Assembly (NCBI GenBank): GCA_963931865.1
Contig: OZ007508.1
Location: 6,018,737 to 6,082,736, forward strand
Direction of reading: 5' to 3'
Source: Axinella damicornis
Lineage: Eukaryota; Porifera; Demospongiae; Axinellida; Axinellidae
Length of the DNA: 64,000 bases
Shown: positions 32,159 to 42,802 of the stretch, in pieces
Position numbering within the stretch: the first letter of the stretch is position 1
How the letters are laid out: each line of letters opens with the position of its first letter
Notes under the pieces: model-generated
Databases searched by the model: none
What the model was told of the DNA's origin: nothing
Seen by the model: the letters and a program-made list of their open reading frames with translations, nothing else
Made by a program: the position numbers and the translations under genes

Positions 32159-32702
32159 AACAATAAAACTCATCACCACAGCCTTGTTTACCCAGATAAC
32201 AGAAGCCCATAACAAGGAAGGTACTGCCTGTAACCAAATAACAGAAGTTGAGGAGCAGGAGGTAATTGCCAGGGACGATTTGTGAAAAATATGCAATGAA
32301 TGTAAGTGGTAAATGGTGGCAAAAGTTTTAGCGTTTTCCGTAGCAGGAATTCAGGTATCAGTTCTCTCTAGTTAGCGCTACATGTGCTTGTGCCTTAATT
32401 GCGACAGTATCCTCTAAGGCTGCAAGCATGGCTGTGCGTGCTTGCTTAATAATTTAATATAGCTAACTACTTTGATCATCATGCATGTATTTGGAGGAAT
32501 TCTTTGTCTTGAATAGCATGGACACGGAACAAGTACATGTAATGATCAATCAGCAATAGATTATAATGTTATATGCCGAATAGGTTCCTGTTCTTGCAGG
32601 CATACAATTTGAACAGCAAACTCTTGATACAACAATATTCATTATGAAAGACAGAAGCTTAATAATATTGCAATGAATTCATGTCCATTCAGAAGTCTGA
32701 TA

Positions 32703-35700
32703 TTAAGGGTGGAATATTCGTGAGGTGTCCACAATACACTTGATGTACATCACATCGTCCTTCACGTAGCTGTTGTCATCCAGAGTGGACAGCTTTGTGA
32801 ACTGAGGACACCCACTGGCCACATTCATGTCTGAACGTGGTCTCTGGAAGGAGCTGCTCTCTGGACTAGGTTTGAACGTCTGGACAATGTGCTTGCGGTG
32901 GTCTTGGTCTAGTAAGGCAGGGGAGGATAGTGAGGGGAATTGAGGAAGAGGATGAGGAAGGAAGATGGAAAGGAAAGTACATATTATGCAGAAGATAGAT
33001 CAGTGGTAAAACATAATTTTGCCATTTTAATTGTATTGTTGTTAGAAAGACCATCCAACCACTTTTTGTGTTTTTAACATAGCCACAGCATTCAAATTGG
33101 TATTTTCAAGCTGCAAGTGGCATTGTAGTCACCTTTGGTTCACTGTAGATCATATAATGTGGCAGTCCTAGATAGTTCAAACGATAACTTAGTGGTGCTA
33201 ATCGAGGTCTTGGGGTTTCTCTACCAAGCGGGAGCACTATTCGTCACTATAGTATGAGTATGAAATACACATGTGGTATACACTGTTGATGGGCTTATGG
33301 GAGCTCATGACAGCTTGTAGTCATTGGTTGGTAAAGAGTTAACCTCAGACATGCATACAAGTCACAACTAATAGTTTCTTTGTTGGTTGGTCACAGAAGC
33401 ATGTATCAGTGCAAACATTAAGAATAGGTCCTAACTCTCTCCTTACCGACTAGGATCATGGACACTTTATTGTCAAAGGGCCACTTCAGTAGTGCATCAT
33501 ACTCTCCCTTCATGACCACAAAGAAGAGAGAGAGGTGGGTGTTGTAGCCTGAGCCATCTCCATTCAGGTAGGCTCTTATACACATCTTGTAGCCATTCCT
33601 GAAGGATGGTATACAACACATACTATGTCAATTAACATAGTTCAGATGAGTGCGTGTGTTAGAAGATATCGTACACCCTGAATATTTGGACGCACTATGT
33701 GCAGAAGATGTACATTTGTGGAAGTGGGTGTGACCTTCTATCAATCGTGTGGATCCATCTCGCTGTGCGTTTCAAGTCCGTAAATACAAGCTACCGGGTT
33801 CGAATATACTGGGCCGGTGTACTATAGATAACTTAGTGATAGCCATGCTTTTGCATACAGCCTTCTACTCTGCATATGGAAAGTGGCCTAACGTTCCTTT
33901 TGAATGCACAGAAGAGTAAGCAATGTACGCATGTGGTTGAAGTAATCAGAATACTAATCCAGCCATATCAAAAAAACTAACAGTAGTGAGCTAATGAACC
34001 CATGCCTGTACGTATAGCTACAATCATGTGACATTTATGTGGTCATACACACTTCACTTCTGTCAAAGCTAGCCCAGCTGTCAGCAAAATGATTGCAGTG
34101 AAAGTAGCAACAATTAGATAGTGGCAAGAATGTGGCTAGCACGTAATAGTAGAAGTGTGTGAGGTGGCTGATCGAAACATTCCAATTTCGAATGCACAGA
34201 TTCATCCACTCACAGACATGTAAACGACACCTCTTCGTCAAATGTCGAGCACAGATGGTCAATATAGAAACACCATCTATGGTAGTTAACTATAAAGTAC
34301 TTCTCACCTCCCAGTGTAGAATGGTGGACTGTAGATGCTGGTGATCCTCTCCTCGATGGCGTCTCTCTTCCTCCGAGCCACCTCTGGGATCCTCCACAGG
34401 AAGGATCCATTGTGGGTACTAGCCAGTGAAGCTTGGAGCTGCATCTCCAACTCTTGGGTGTGGCACTTTAGAGCTGTCGTCTGCTTTGCAAGCTCTTCAA
34501 ACCTCTTCTCAAGCTGCACCACCCTCCCTTCAACTCTTTCTTCCTTATAGCTAGCAGCTGCATGTGACGATGACGTATGGTTGTCTCTAACGGTGAACTT
34601 CGACTTGCTTCCGAGTGGTCTCAAGCTATCCACTGTGTGCATTAGATCAGAAATTTGTTGACTTTGCTGCTGAATCAGTCTGCTTTTCTCTTGTGATGAC
34701 TTTTCCAATGCGTCCAGACGACTGAGGATGTTTTTGTCAACAATTTTCTGATTGCCATTCCCTCGCATACGAAACTGCCCTTCCAAACTCGCCAGGCAAA
34801 GAGCCTGTTCCTCAAGACTGCTTTGCAGTTCCTTCTGGCTTAGTTGAAACCCTGCAAATGCATCTCTTCCTTCTGTTATATCTTGTTCTGCTTGTTTCAA
34901 AGCTGCCTTCATGGCTCCAATGTCACGACTGGCTAGTCCCTGCTGGAGAGCTAGGGTCTGAAAGTGTGAGAAAACGTCCTTTGTGTCTTCCAAGTGGACT
35001 GGATTTTGTGCACCCTTTGTTTCACCATTTCCATCACATTTGCTCAAGTTTGAAATATTGTCGTCTGAGTTTGCAAGCGAGGTGTGTGCCGAGGAGATCT
35101 CTTGCTTTGTATCACGATCCACCTATACATACATGATATTACAGAAAGTATGTGAAATTACATGTATGCACAAGCATTAATTGCACACAGTATGCATGTG
35201 TGCATGTGTGGGTGAGTGATGTGAGGCTGGGGTAGACTATAGCACTTATGCTCTTCGCCAGAGACACTATCGCACCAGGCTGTTGGTGTATTAGCCTAGT
35301 GGGTGTATTAGAGTAGTGTAGATGCAGTGACCGAGAGCTTGCGAGACCGCTGTGCACAGTGCAAATGCAAGGCCTAAGGTCAACAGCTTGCATGCCAGAC
35401 TCACATCAGGATGCAATCAGGAAGCAGCAGCCGAAGTGAGCAAAAGCGAGTTAAGTTGCTTGTACACTTTTTACTTTAATTACTTTTGTAGGAGTAAGTC
35501 TCCATGTGACACTGACATAACAAGCATGAACCATTGGTGAACACTCAAGACAAAACTCATACTTGAAACATAATTTTTTGGGAACAGTGCTGTCTGTATT
35601 CCATACCTTTTGCTGGCATCCGAGGCACTCCTCAACTCTGCACTGGTACAATTGATGATCCTTAAGCTGTAAAGAGATATGAAATCCATAAGCACACATC

Positions 35701-38700
35701 TCAGACAAGAAATCGTCCATTAGAATTCAACTTCCCTTTACTGGTAGGGCTAATCTCTTACATTAATTTTATTGTAGAAGCACATCTATCTGAACATTTC
35801 CACTGTCCTTATTTACAACTAAAACAGGCACAGTCCAACCATGTCTATCAATACATTAAGATTTTAACATGTGTCTGTGTGTCTGTCTGTGAGTGACGGA
35901 AGTGGGATGTTCGTGGGGCGGGACTAGACTATAGTGACGCACGACCTTCGTACTTTAATTTATTTACTGAACCTCGAACTCCGCGAAGAATGTTCGAGAA
36001 CATTGGGCCCGGGTATGCAATCGGGGAGCAGCAGTCGAAGCGGACGCAATCGGGCGAGCAGCAGTTCAAGCGGACGCAATCGGGGAGCAGCAGTCGAAGC
36101 GGACGCGATCGGGCGGCGAGCAGTAGCTGAAGCGGGCGCAATCGGGGAGCAGCAGCTGGACGCGAGGCGGAGGCAAACGGGGAGCGCGAGCAGCAGAGGA
36201 AGCGGATGCCACAATCGAGCCTGGGAGCAGCAGCTGAAGCGGACGCAAGCGGCGAGCAGCAGCTGAAGCGGATGCAATCGGGGAGAAGCAGCTCTTCAGA
36301 GAGCTGTCCGGCGCCGGATTACGCACGGTAGGCGAACAAGGGGGAAGTAGCTGAGCGAGCAAAGCAAGCTCAGCTACTTGTACAACATGAACTACAGATT
36401 GAAATCACTGGTTGATTGGACTGCCAAAGCAAGCTCCAGCCTATGATAAGATACAAGACCAGGAGCTTATGAGCCCCGTGAAGTGGCTCGATCCTGCTTA
36501 TATATACTACACATACCTTCTCTCTCTCCAGCTGCTCATGACATTGTGGACAAGGAACAGGACACTTTGGGCAGTCACTGAGGTGAGGCTGTGGGATAAG
36601 CATCAAGTCATCATCCTTATTGCATAATGCAATAATAACATGAGTGCACAGAGGAGGTTAGTTGCATGTCTGCAATACGTATGCATGTTATTTACAAATA
36701 GCTTCCCTCGCTTCAGCTACATTGCCCCTCATTTGCCTGTGTGAGCAGTCCAGTGCCAGGCACGTAGCACTAGCTGCAGAGGTCAACATCTAGCAACATC
36801 TGACTCCTGCTCAGGGCATGCCGGGTTAATCAACTAGGAAAACGAACTCATTAATGTTTGTGCCGTTTCTGTCCCAGGGCTTTCAATTATAAAGAAGCAG
36901 AGAACACATTGTCGACCTCTGTCTCTGTGAAGCAATAACAGCAAATCTCTACCTGTTATTATTACTAGCCACCGGACTTAGGTCTAGAGCTCCATCTCAA
37001 TGTGGTCCAGTCAGCCTAGTAAGCTGGTGTTCATACTTGTAGCTAGCTCTATGGCATGCTCCTTCCGCGTAGTTCCGTTCTAAGCTATTCATTCGAGAAA
37101 TGAAGCAGTGTTTGACTCACGGTCAATTTGGCTTCCATTGACCTTCCCCACGCACAGAATGCCACAGATGCAGATGTGAGCACATCCAAGTAGCACGTGT
37201 GCATGCAATGACCATGCATGTTAAGTGTGACATAATTATATACATTGGCCATTTGCACCTCTCAGGTTATAGTCATCTGAGCGAAATGGCTTCCATATAA
37301 TAAAATGACCTTGTGACAATGGTGGCATAAATCCATAAGCATAGATGAGAGGCAAGTTAGGCCTGGTAAACTAAAGGCGATGGCTGGTATGAAAGTTGCA
37401 TTCCCCAGAGTGCAGGTTTTTCAAGAACAGAGACAATTAATGCTGATGCTAGCATTTTGGGGGGAAACTTGGTCATTTCATAGCATAGTTTCCTTACTTC
37501 TTGCTGGCTGATAACAGTCTCGGTTTTGCAGTATCCACAAGTGACGGTTCTGAACCGGCAAGTCTCTCTGTGAGATTTCAGTTGGTTGAATGGTAGCACC
37601 ATTTCGCATCCCTTGTGAGGGCAGTTCACCGGGCGGTAGACACATACATTAGTGTGATTCTGTGTATGTGTGTGTATGATGTAACAAGGGAGGGGATGAA
37701 GGAACAGAGTTGATTGTGATTTGAGGTTGATCATGGTGTTAGCCATGATGATACCAGACCTGTAGCCAGCCACTAGTCCAGGGGGGTTCTACTGGCCTAA
37801 TATTTGGTCTAGGGGGTTCTAAATGAGTGAAAATGAGGTAGCCACTCCCACTTACAGGTCCCTGAATCTAGGGGGTTCCATCGAACTCCCCGAACTCCCC
37901 CTAGCTACAGGCCTGATGATACTATAGGATCCATACTACACATGTGTGCGCACTTATCCCTCCCTCACCTCCCAGTTTCTCAGCTGCCCTGTCCAAGGAC
38001 ACCCGGTGGTTGAGTAGTCACACATCACCAAAATTTCCATAACGTCTCGACGTACCGCTCGGTCTGGATAGAACTGTGTGTTATGTGTTTGTGAGCATTG
38101 CATAACAATGAAATCATATCATAAACAATAGCAGAGTATTGACTTCAGTTTTTGTATGTCATCTCACTGTCACATGATAAGAGAAATATGCACAATTATT
38201 TATCTCTCAAGTTGGGATTTCTGTCTATAACCTGAACATCAGACATTGGTGTTGACCCTCTACTTATGAACATGCAGTGTTATGCTTTGCTGGACTTCAC
38301 GATCAAGTGATGCTGTTTATACAATAGCCATAGCGACAGATTTTGGAGACACTTTCCAACTCATTGTCTAGGGTAATGCTGAGTTGAGTCGACCCCCAGA
38401 AGAGAAAGAAGTCTCCAGTGGGATGTTGAGACTTGAACTAGCAACCTTGAGATTATCAGTTGAATGCTGAGTCAAGCAAGCTACACCAACAATGGACTGA
38501 TTGGTTTTCAGTCCGTGGTCCAGTTTAAAGTTCAGTTCACAGTTCAGTTCTTAGGTCAGGCTTTACAGTGGCTCTTAATTATTCATGATTCAAGTGTGAA
38601 GCCTACAGAGTGGTTTATAAAGGAGTAGTAGCTACTTCCCAAGATAGAATGTCATTCCTGGACCCAACAGTTTAAGCTACCGGCCAGCCTACAGGTAGAC

Positions 38701-41525
38701 TACAGTTGGGGTTCAGCCAGGGCAAGTACCACGCCAGTATTAATCTTCACAGTTTCAGTCTGAAGAGTTAGACAGCATGCACTGGGATTGTTCCACAGCA
38801 GTCACACAAACCAAAGGCACGTCAATATTACACTCCTGGTATAGGAAAAATTGTGCCGCGTAAATAATTAATTAATGTAAATAACTCGTTCAAGTGACAG
38901 GAATGGCGCACAAAGATTCTGACTACACCGTCGTGATCGCTATCATGCACTGTCCCAACGATACAATTTTGGTGCTGAAACCCACCTTGGTGGTGGAGAT
39001 ATGAACGCTTTTGTCTCGCCGTGGACGCCATTGCTCGAGCGCTCCATCGACTTCCTGTGGCAGTACCGTTCTTAGGAAAGGCACACGAACATTCTGACCA
39101 CACGGCCGTGATCGCTGTCGTTCACTGACGCTTACATGCCGAAACTCACCGTGCTGGCTAAGTTGTGAGTGCTGTAATAATGTCTTGTCTTCCTTTTGGT
39201 CGCCATTGCTCGCGATCAACTGGTTGCCACGTAGCATGTGCGTTAATTGGAACGAATTGCAATACTTAGCTTGCGCTACGGCGAGTCGCAACCAGCGGCT
39301 ATGAATGGTTTTATTCGGCGGTACTCAAGTGATGTGTGATAATTGGAATGAACTGTCACACTTAGCTTGTGCTACCGTTTAACCTCGCCTACCAGGAGTG
39401 CGGTTGCCCCTCGATCACTAACAACTTAATGCAACCTCCTACACAAATCCCATGTAAATATTCGGTGTTGAAGTACCTATAGTGGCAGTACTCAGGAGTC
39501 CAATTCCATCACTTGCAGTATATGACCAGTCTTTTGCCATCTCTTCAGTTGATCTAGAGCTGCTGACAGTTACAACATACTACATACAGTATCAATAATA
39601 TATAAGTATCACCATAGTACCAAGCTATACCGGAAAATATCACGAGTTTGTTGCCGTAGTATTGTTACGAGTGCGAAGCACGAGTAACAATGCCGAAGGC
39701 GACAAACGAGTGATATGTTTCCGGTATAGCTTGGTACTATGGTGATACTGATTTTATCATACAAACCTGGAATTTCATTGCACGTTTCTCTACCAATGAA
39801 CGTAGCGAATGCGCGTTACCATAGCTTGCTTGGCGACAATATTTTTCAGTTCTGGTTCACCCTTCGCGTTAGTACTACGGCAAGCTTCAAACGCTTGGGC
39901 GAGAAGGCCTGCGTACCAACCCCAAGGCGGAGCCACACCGATAACTGGCAGCTGTACGGTCGGTCCACGCTGATGACTGGCAGTTGTACGGTCCATTTCA
40001 AACGGGATGCCCGAGTATACGAACGAGTTCAACCTCGACTTACGGAAGTATCGAGATGTAAGTCAGCCCTCTTCAGGAGCCCAAAAGGTAGTCAGTACTA
40101 GCTAGTCCAGGTAGTCTCTGACACGAAACTATCACAGATTTGCTGTAGTGCACGTGACTTACTGTACTTAATACGGATCTCTCGCGTGACCAACAGTACT
40201 AATACGGATTTTTCACGTGACCTACTGTACAAAATACGGGTTTTTATCAACTGCGCTTGCGTACCAGGCTTTCCCATTGACTGCTGTACATTATTCAAAC
40301 GTAGGTGTATGATAATTATACGGAATATCATAACGCTGCAGCTCTAGCAGTGCATGACGCCTGCAGAAATTACCAGGCAAAACTCACAAAAGTGTAGCAT
40401 CTACTTTTACTTGCCGTTGTGCGGCATAAGTAGTGCGCAAAACCTAGTGGGGTCTGGGTTGAAATTTCAGAGTTGAGGAGCTATGAACTGCTATAGGTTT
40501 TAGTCATGCACGAGTAGGTGCTGTGTGTTGCTGTATGAAGGCCTTTTACAAACCAGGCTGACCCTCCTAATTCTGTCTTGGGAAGTAGGCATGCTACTTT
40601 CATTAAGAAAAATTGTTAATAATTACTGTAGTCGCACGTTAATAATTACTGTAGTCGCACGTTATTAGGCACAGCTCACCTATATTTGCTGTTAGGCACT
40701 AGTTCAACTCTTGTCTCAGTTAAGTAGGATAAAAATGGCAGTGTTTCTGGAAGGCTTCAGCGTGGAGTGAAAAAAGCAAGCTATAATTCCTATTCGAGAA
40801 ATGTCATTCATCGCATCTCGCATATTTCCTTCCTGTAATATTGGAGCATGCGCCTAATAATGCGTGACTATGGTAAATGATATTTGGGAGCTTGGCAATT
40901 CTTGAAGTTAACTCCCAAAGGTGTCTCAAGTTTCAAACAACAGTATATTTACATGTAGTTACACCTGTTCATATGCATCAGCCTAGCTGGTATACCCATA
41001 AAACTATGCGTCACATTATACTCCAACATCTTTTCACTACTTAGTACCTTTTCTGGATGCACTGCGATGCCACACTTGTCACAGTAGTAACCAGGCAAGC
41101 TGCAGAGAATGAATATGTATGCAAGCATGATCATAACACAATAAGATGTGCAGAGAACACAATCATTCATGTATGAGAACAAGGAATATACCATGCAATC
41201 CATTTACGACAATATTCCTACAAAATTAATAGTAACCTGCACTAGACAGACTTTTTTTTTATCCATAACGCCGTACCTCTTGCCTTTTACTTTCTTGGTG
41301 TGGTTACAACTTCATTTTAATAACAAGCTAAGGATTCCCTGCTATATGCCTATACATGAAATGAGGCTACATGCACTGCAGCACTTACCATGCTATCTCC
41401 TTGAAACAGCTTTGGCAGAGCCGAACCCCCTCCTCGGTCTGCACTGCATTTCTCAGCAGAAGTTTGCAGTGGAGACAAATCAGTCCCACTCTCTCATAAA
41501 CAGCTGACGCTCCGTAGCCAGGCAT
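32703..41525 (-). CDS. TRAF-family signalling adaptor, complete nine-exon gene model
   Basis: Exons: 41389-41525, 41048-41099, 37969-38073, 37498-37659, 36517-36588, 35607-35666, 34308-35122, 33447-33598, 32703-32908. All junctions are GT-AG and keep phase; they sum to 1,761 bp, 586 codons plus stop. The order is a degenerate RING (CLHC...CQSC...CDKC), TRAF-type zinc fingers (CDYSTTGCPWTGQL; NCPHKGCEMVLPFNQLKSH; CRFRTVTCGYC; DCPKCPVPCPQCHEQL; CRVEECLGCQQK), a long coiled coil (exon 7), then a MATH/TRAF-C domain (NGSFLWRIPE, SIYSPPFYTGRNGYKM, YLNGDGSGYNTHLSLFFVVM, ALLKWPFDNKVSMILVDQ). TRAFs trimerise and couple receptors to NF-kB and MAP-kinase pathways. Oddity: RING ligands three and four are Glu and Val. 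The 3-kb intron 2 holds a MITE, a palindrome and a tRNA-like relic. Orthology to a numbered TRAF is not claimed. Confidence 0.93.
35882..36390. mobile_element. 29-bp minisatellite-bearing element (copy 1)
   Basis: Starts with a TG-rich run and CGGAAGTGGGATGTTCGTGG, then ACTGAACCTCGAACTCCGCG. It continues as imperfect 29-bp units of the type GCAATCGGGGAGCAGCAGTC plus GAAGCGGAC and ends GCCGGATTACGCACGG...AGCTACTTGTAC. It lies in a TRAF intron. The same head, array and tail occur at 53245 and 60700. The open frames of R-S-R-N-R-G type are repeat artefacts. Confidence 0.75.
38419..38493 (-). ncRNA. tRNA-like sequence (SINE head or tRNA relic)
   Basis: The minus strand reads GTGTAGCTTGCTTGACTCAG (A-box-like), an anticodon-loop-like CTGATAATC (would be GAU, Ile), a variable region AAGGTTGC and a B-box-like AGTTCAAGTCT. 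The acceptor stem does not close well and the T-loop deviates from GGTTCGANNCC, so it is more likely a decayed SINE head or pseudo-tRNA than a working gene. Confidence 0.3.
38828..39413. mobile_element. ACTCCTGGTA-family MITE (copy f)
   Basis: Starts TTACACTCCTGGTATAGG and ends CTACCAGGAGTGCGGTTGCC, in TRAF intron 2. Its minus-strand frame of about 120 codons (QHSQLSQHGEFRHVSVSERQ) parallels those in copies a and c. Confidence 0.75.
39605..39749. mobile_element. 145-bp palindromic element
   Basis: AGTATCACCATAGTACCAAG at the left faces CTTGGTACTATGGTGATACT at the right, and symmetry continues to a centre TGTTACGAGTGCGAAGCACG. Arms are about 70 bp with a few mismatches. It belongs to neither main family. 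Confidence 0.8.
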
Positions 41526-41876
41526 TCTGTCAAAATATCGATATATCGCACTTGATTCTGTGAACAGTAATGCTGTGAGATGTCACTGCTCTGTAATTAT
41601 AGCACTCAGAGGGGAATACCCTGTGAACAGCGCAGCACATCTACATATCTAGCTACTTCTAGCGCAGCCTAATCTAGCCTGACGTCACATCCGCATGATG
41701 CAATTGCGCAACATAATACTGTCGATGTCGTCCGTCCGGATCTGATAACGCACAGTAAAATGATATTCATCGCTCTGACGCGTCACACGTGCGATATTCA
41801 TGGGCCGCGCCAGGTCACTGAGGTCAGGTAGGTGCATGCTGAATGCGAAGGTGCAAAGTACGTACTTCAATTTTGT

Positions 41877-41986
41877 CATTTGGAGTGACTGGTATGTCTG
41901 GATAATTCTGTCTGCGAGAGAGCTTTCTAGCTCTCGTTCACTGTGGGAAATGCCTTCAATTTGAGTGGACGTAACACAGCTATTGT
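41877..41986 (-). pseudogene. Duplicated tail fragment of the neighbouring membrane-protein gene
   Basis: The peptide VTSTQIEGISHSERELESSL followed by ADRII and TYQSL is the same as the C-terminal cytoplasmic tail of the gene at 42803-44698, at almost full nucleotide identity. Only the tail region is present. A short ORF around it (41685-42002) is therefore a relic or a captured exon, not an independent gene. Confidence 0.75.
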
Positions 41987-42060
41987 CTATGCTCCAACCC
42001 ACTCAGTGACCAGTATAGTTTCCTGTTAGCTAGCTAGCTACTAAAAGTCTGGTATACCTA

Positions 42061-42187
42061 TAGTCTCGTTCCCAGACCGTTTATCCAGCGCGTGTATCGC
42101 TTTCAGTATAACGCACGGAAATTCCTTCCCCCGCACGATACTAAAAGCGATCTGTGCTGGGGTTGGTTGGGTCTGGGACCAAGACTA
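42061..42187. mobile_element. 127-bp fold-back, TAGCCTCG family variant, with 9-bp target duplication
   Basis: Termini TAGTCTCGTTCCCAGACC and GGTCTGGGACCAAGACTA. The inner arms ATCGCTTTCAGTAT and ATACTAAAAGCGAT also pair. Flanks are GTATACCTA on both sides, a perfect 9-bp duplication. Confidence 0.9.
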
Positions 42188-42489
42188 GTATACCTATACT
42201 GCTGATTTCATGCATCTCCGTTTAGCTAGCTAGCCAGGTAGCTAAAAGAGTTCCAGTGGATGAGCTTAGCACAGCTTAGACATAATTATGCCTTGGCAAA
42301 CATGCCAGATGATGTCGTGGAGCAAGAGTGCCGGAAATGAGTAAGTACATCTACATACATGTCTAGCTTTCAAGGAATGCGCTTTCATCAGCGTAGTTCC
42401 CCACATCACTAGGTAGCTAGTCTAGCATGGTCTGCCACACAACTTCCATTATATATAAGGCTGTTTTCAACATCATACATGCACCAGCA

Positions 42490-42543
42490 TAGCCTCTGAC
42501 CCAGGCTCTTTCCTCCGCGAGAAAGAGCCTGGGTACGAGGCTA
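42490..42543. mobile_element. 54-bp fold-back, TAGCCTCG family
   Basis: TAGCCTCTGACCCAGGCTCT and its complement AGAGCCTGGGTACGAGGCTA around a short CG-rich loop. Flanks GCACCAGCA and CACCATGCA are similar but not an exact duplication. Confidence 0.75.
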
Positions 42544-42802
42544 CACCATGCACTGGGTCACAACTTTAATACCCAAACACTTAATTTCTGAGTGATTATA
42601 TACATGACTAGCATTAAATGCTAACACTATACATTGTGCGTAGCTATCCAATGGGTTTTCTTGATAATTTATTGCACTGAAACGGATTTATGTATATATC
42701 AGTCATATTATAGTCACAATGGGGATCATTTCAACTACACACACCCATGATCTGCATGAACTGCAATGGGACATATAATCAACTATATACTGCTGATGAG
42801 TA

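Larger units (their letters stand above)
28835..32702. other. Stretch between the DD/CARD gene and the TRAF gene
   Basis: Holds a 53-bp perfect hairpin, a 54-bp TAGCCTCG element, a poly-G run at 29517, (TGGAC)n near 30303-30350 and a tandem repeat at 31980-32155 (listed separately). A minus-strand frame at 31163-31399 beginning near MGASVIMVYYRLSLNPG ends at a possible donor AAAG/GTAATG. It could be an upstream exon of the DD gene but has no recognisable domain. Nothing else seen. Confidence 0.4.

Noticed and set aside
33728..33810. GGTTCGAAT-type B-box as a tRNA gene
   Set aside because: No A-box at the right distance and no cloverleaf could be drawn.
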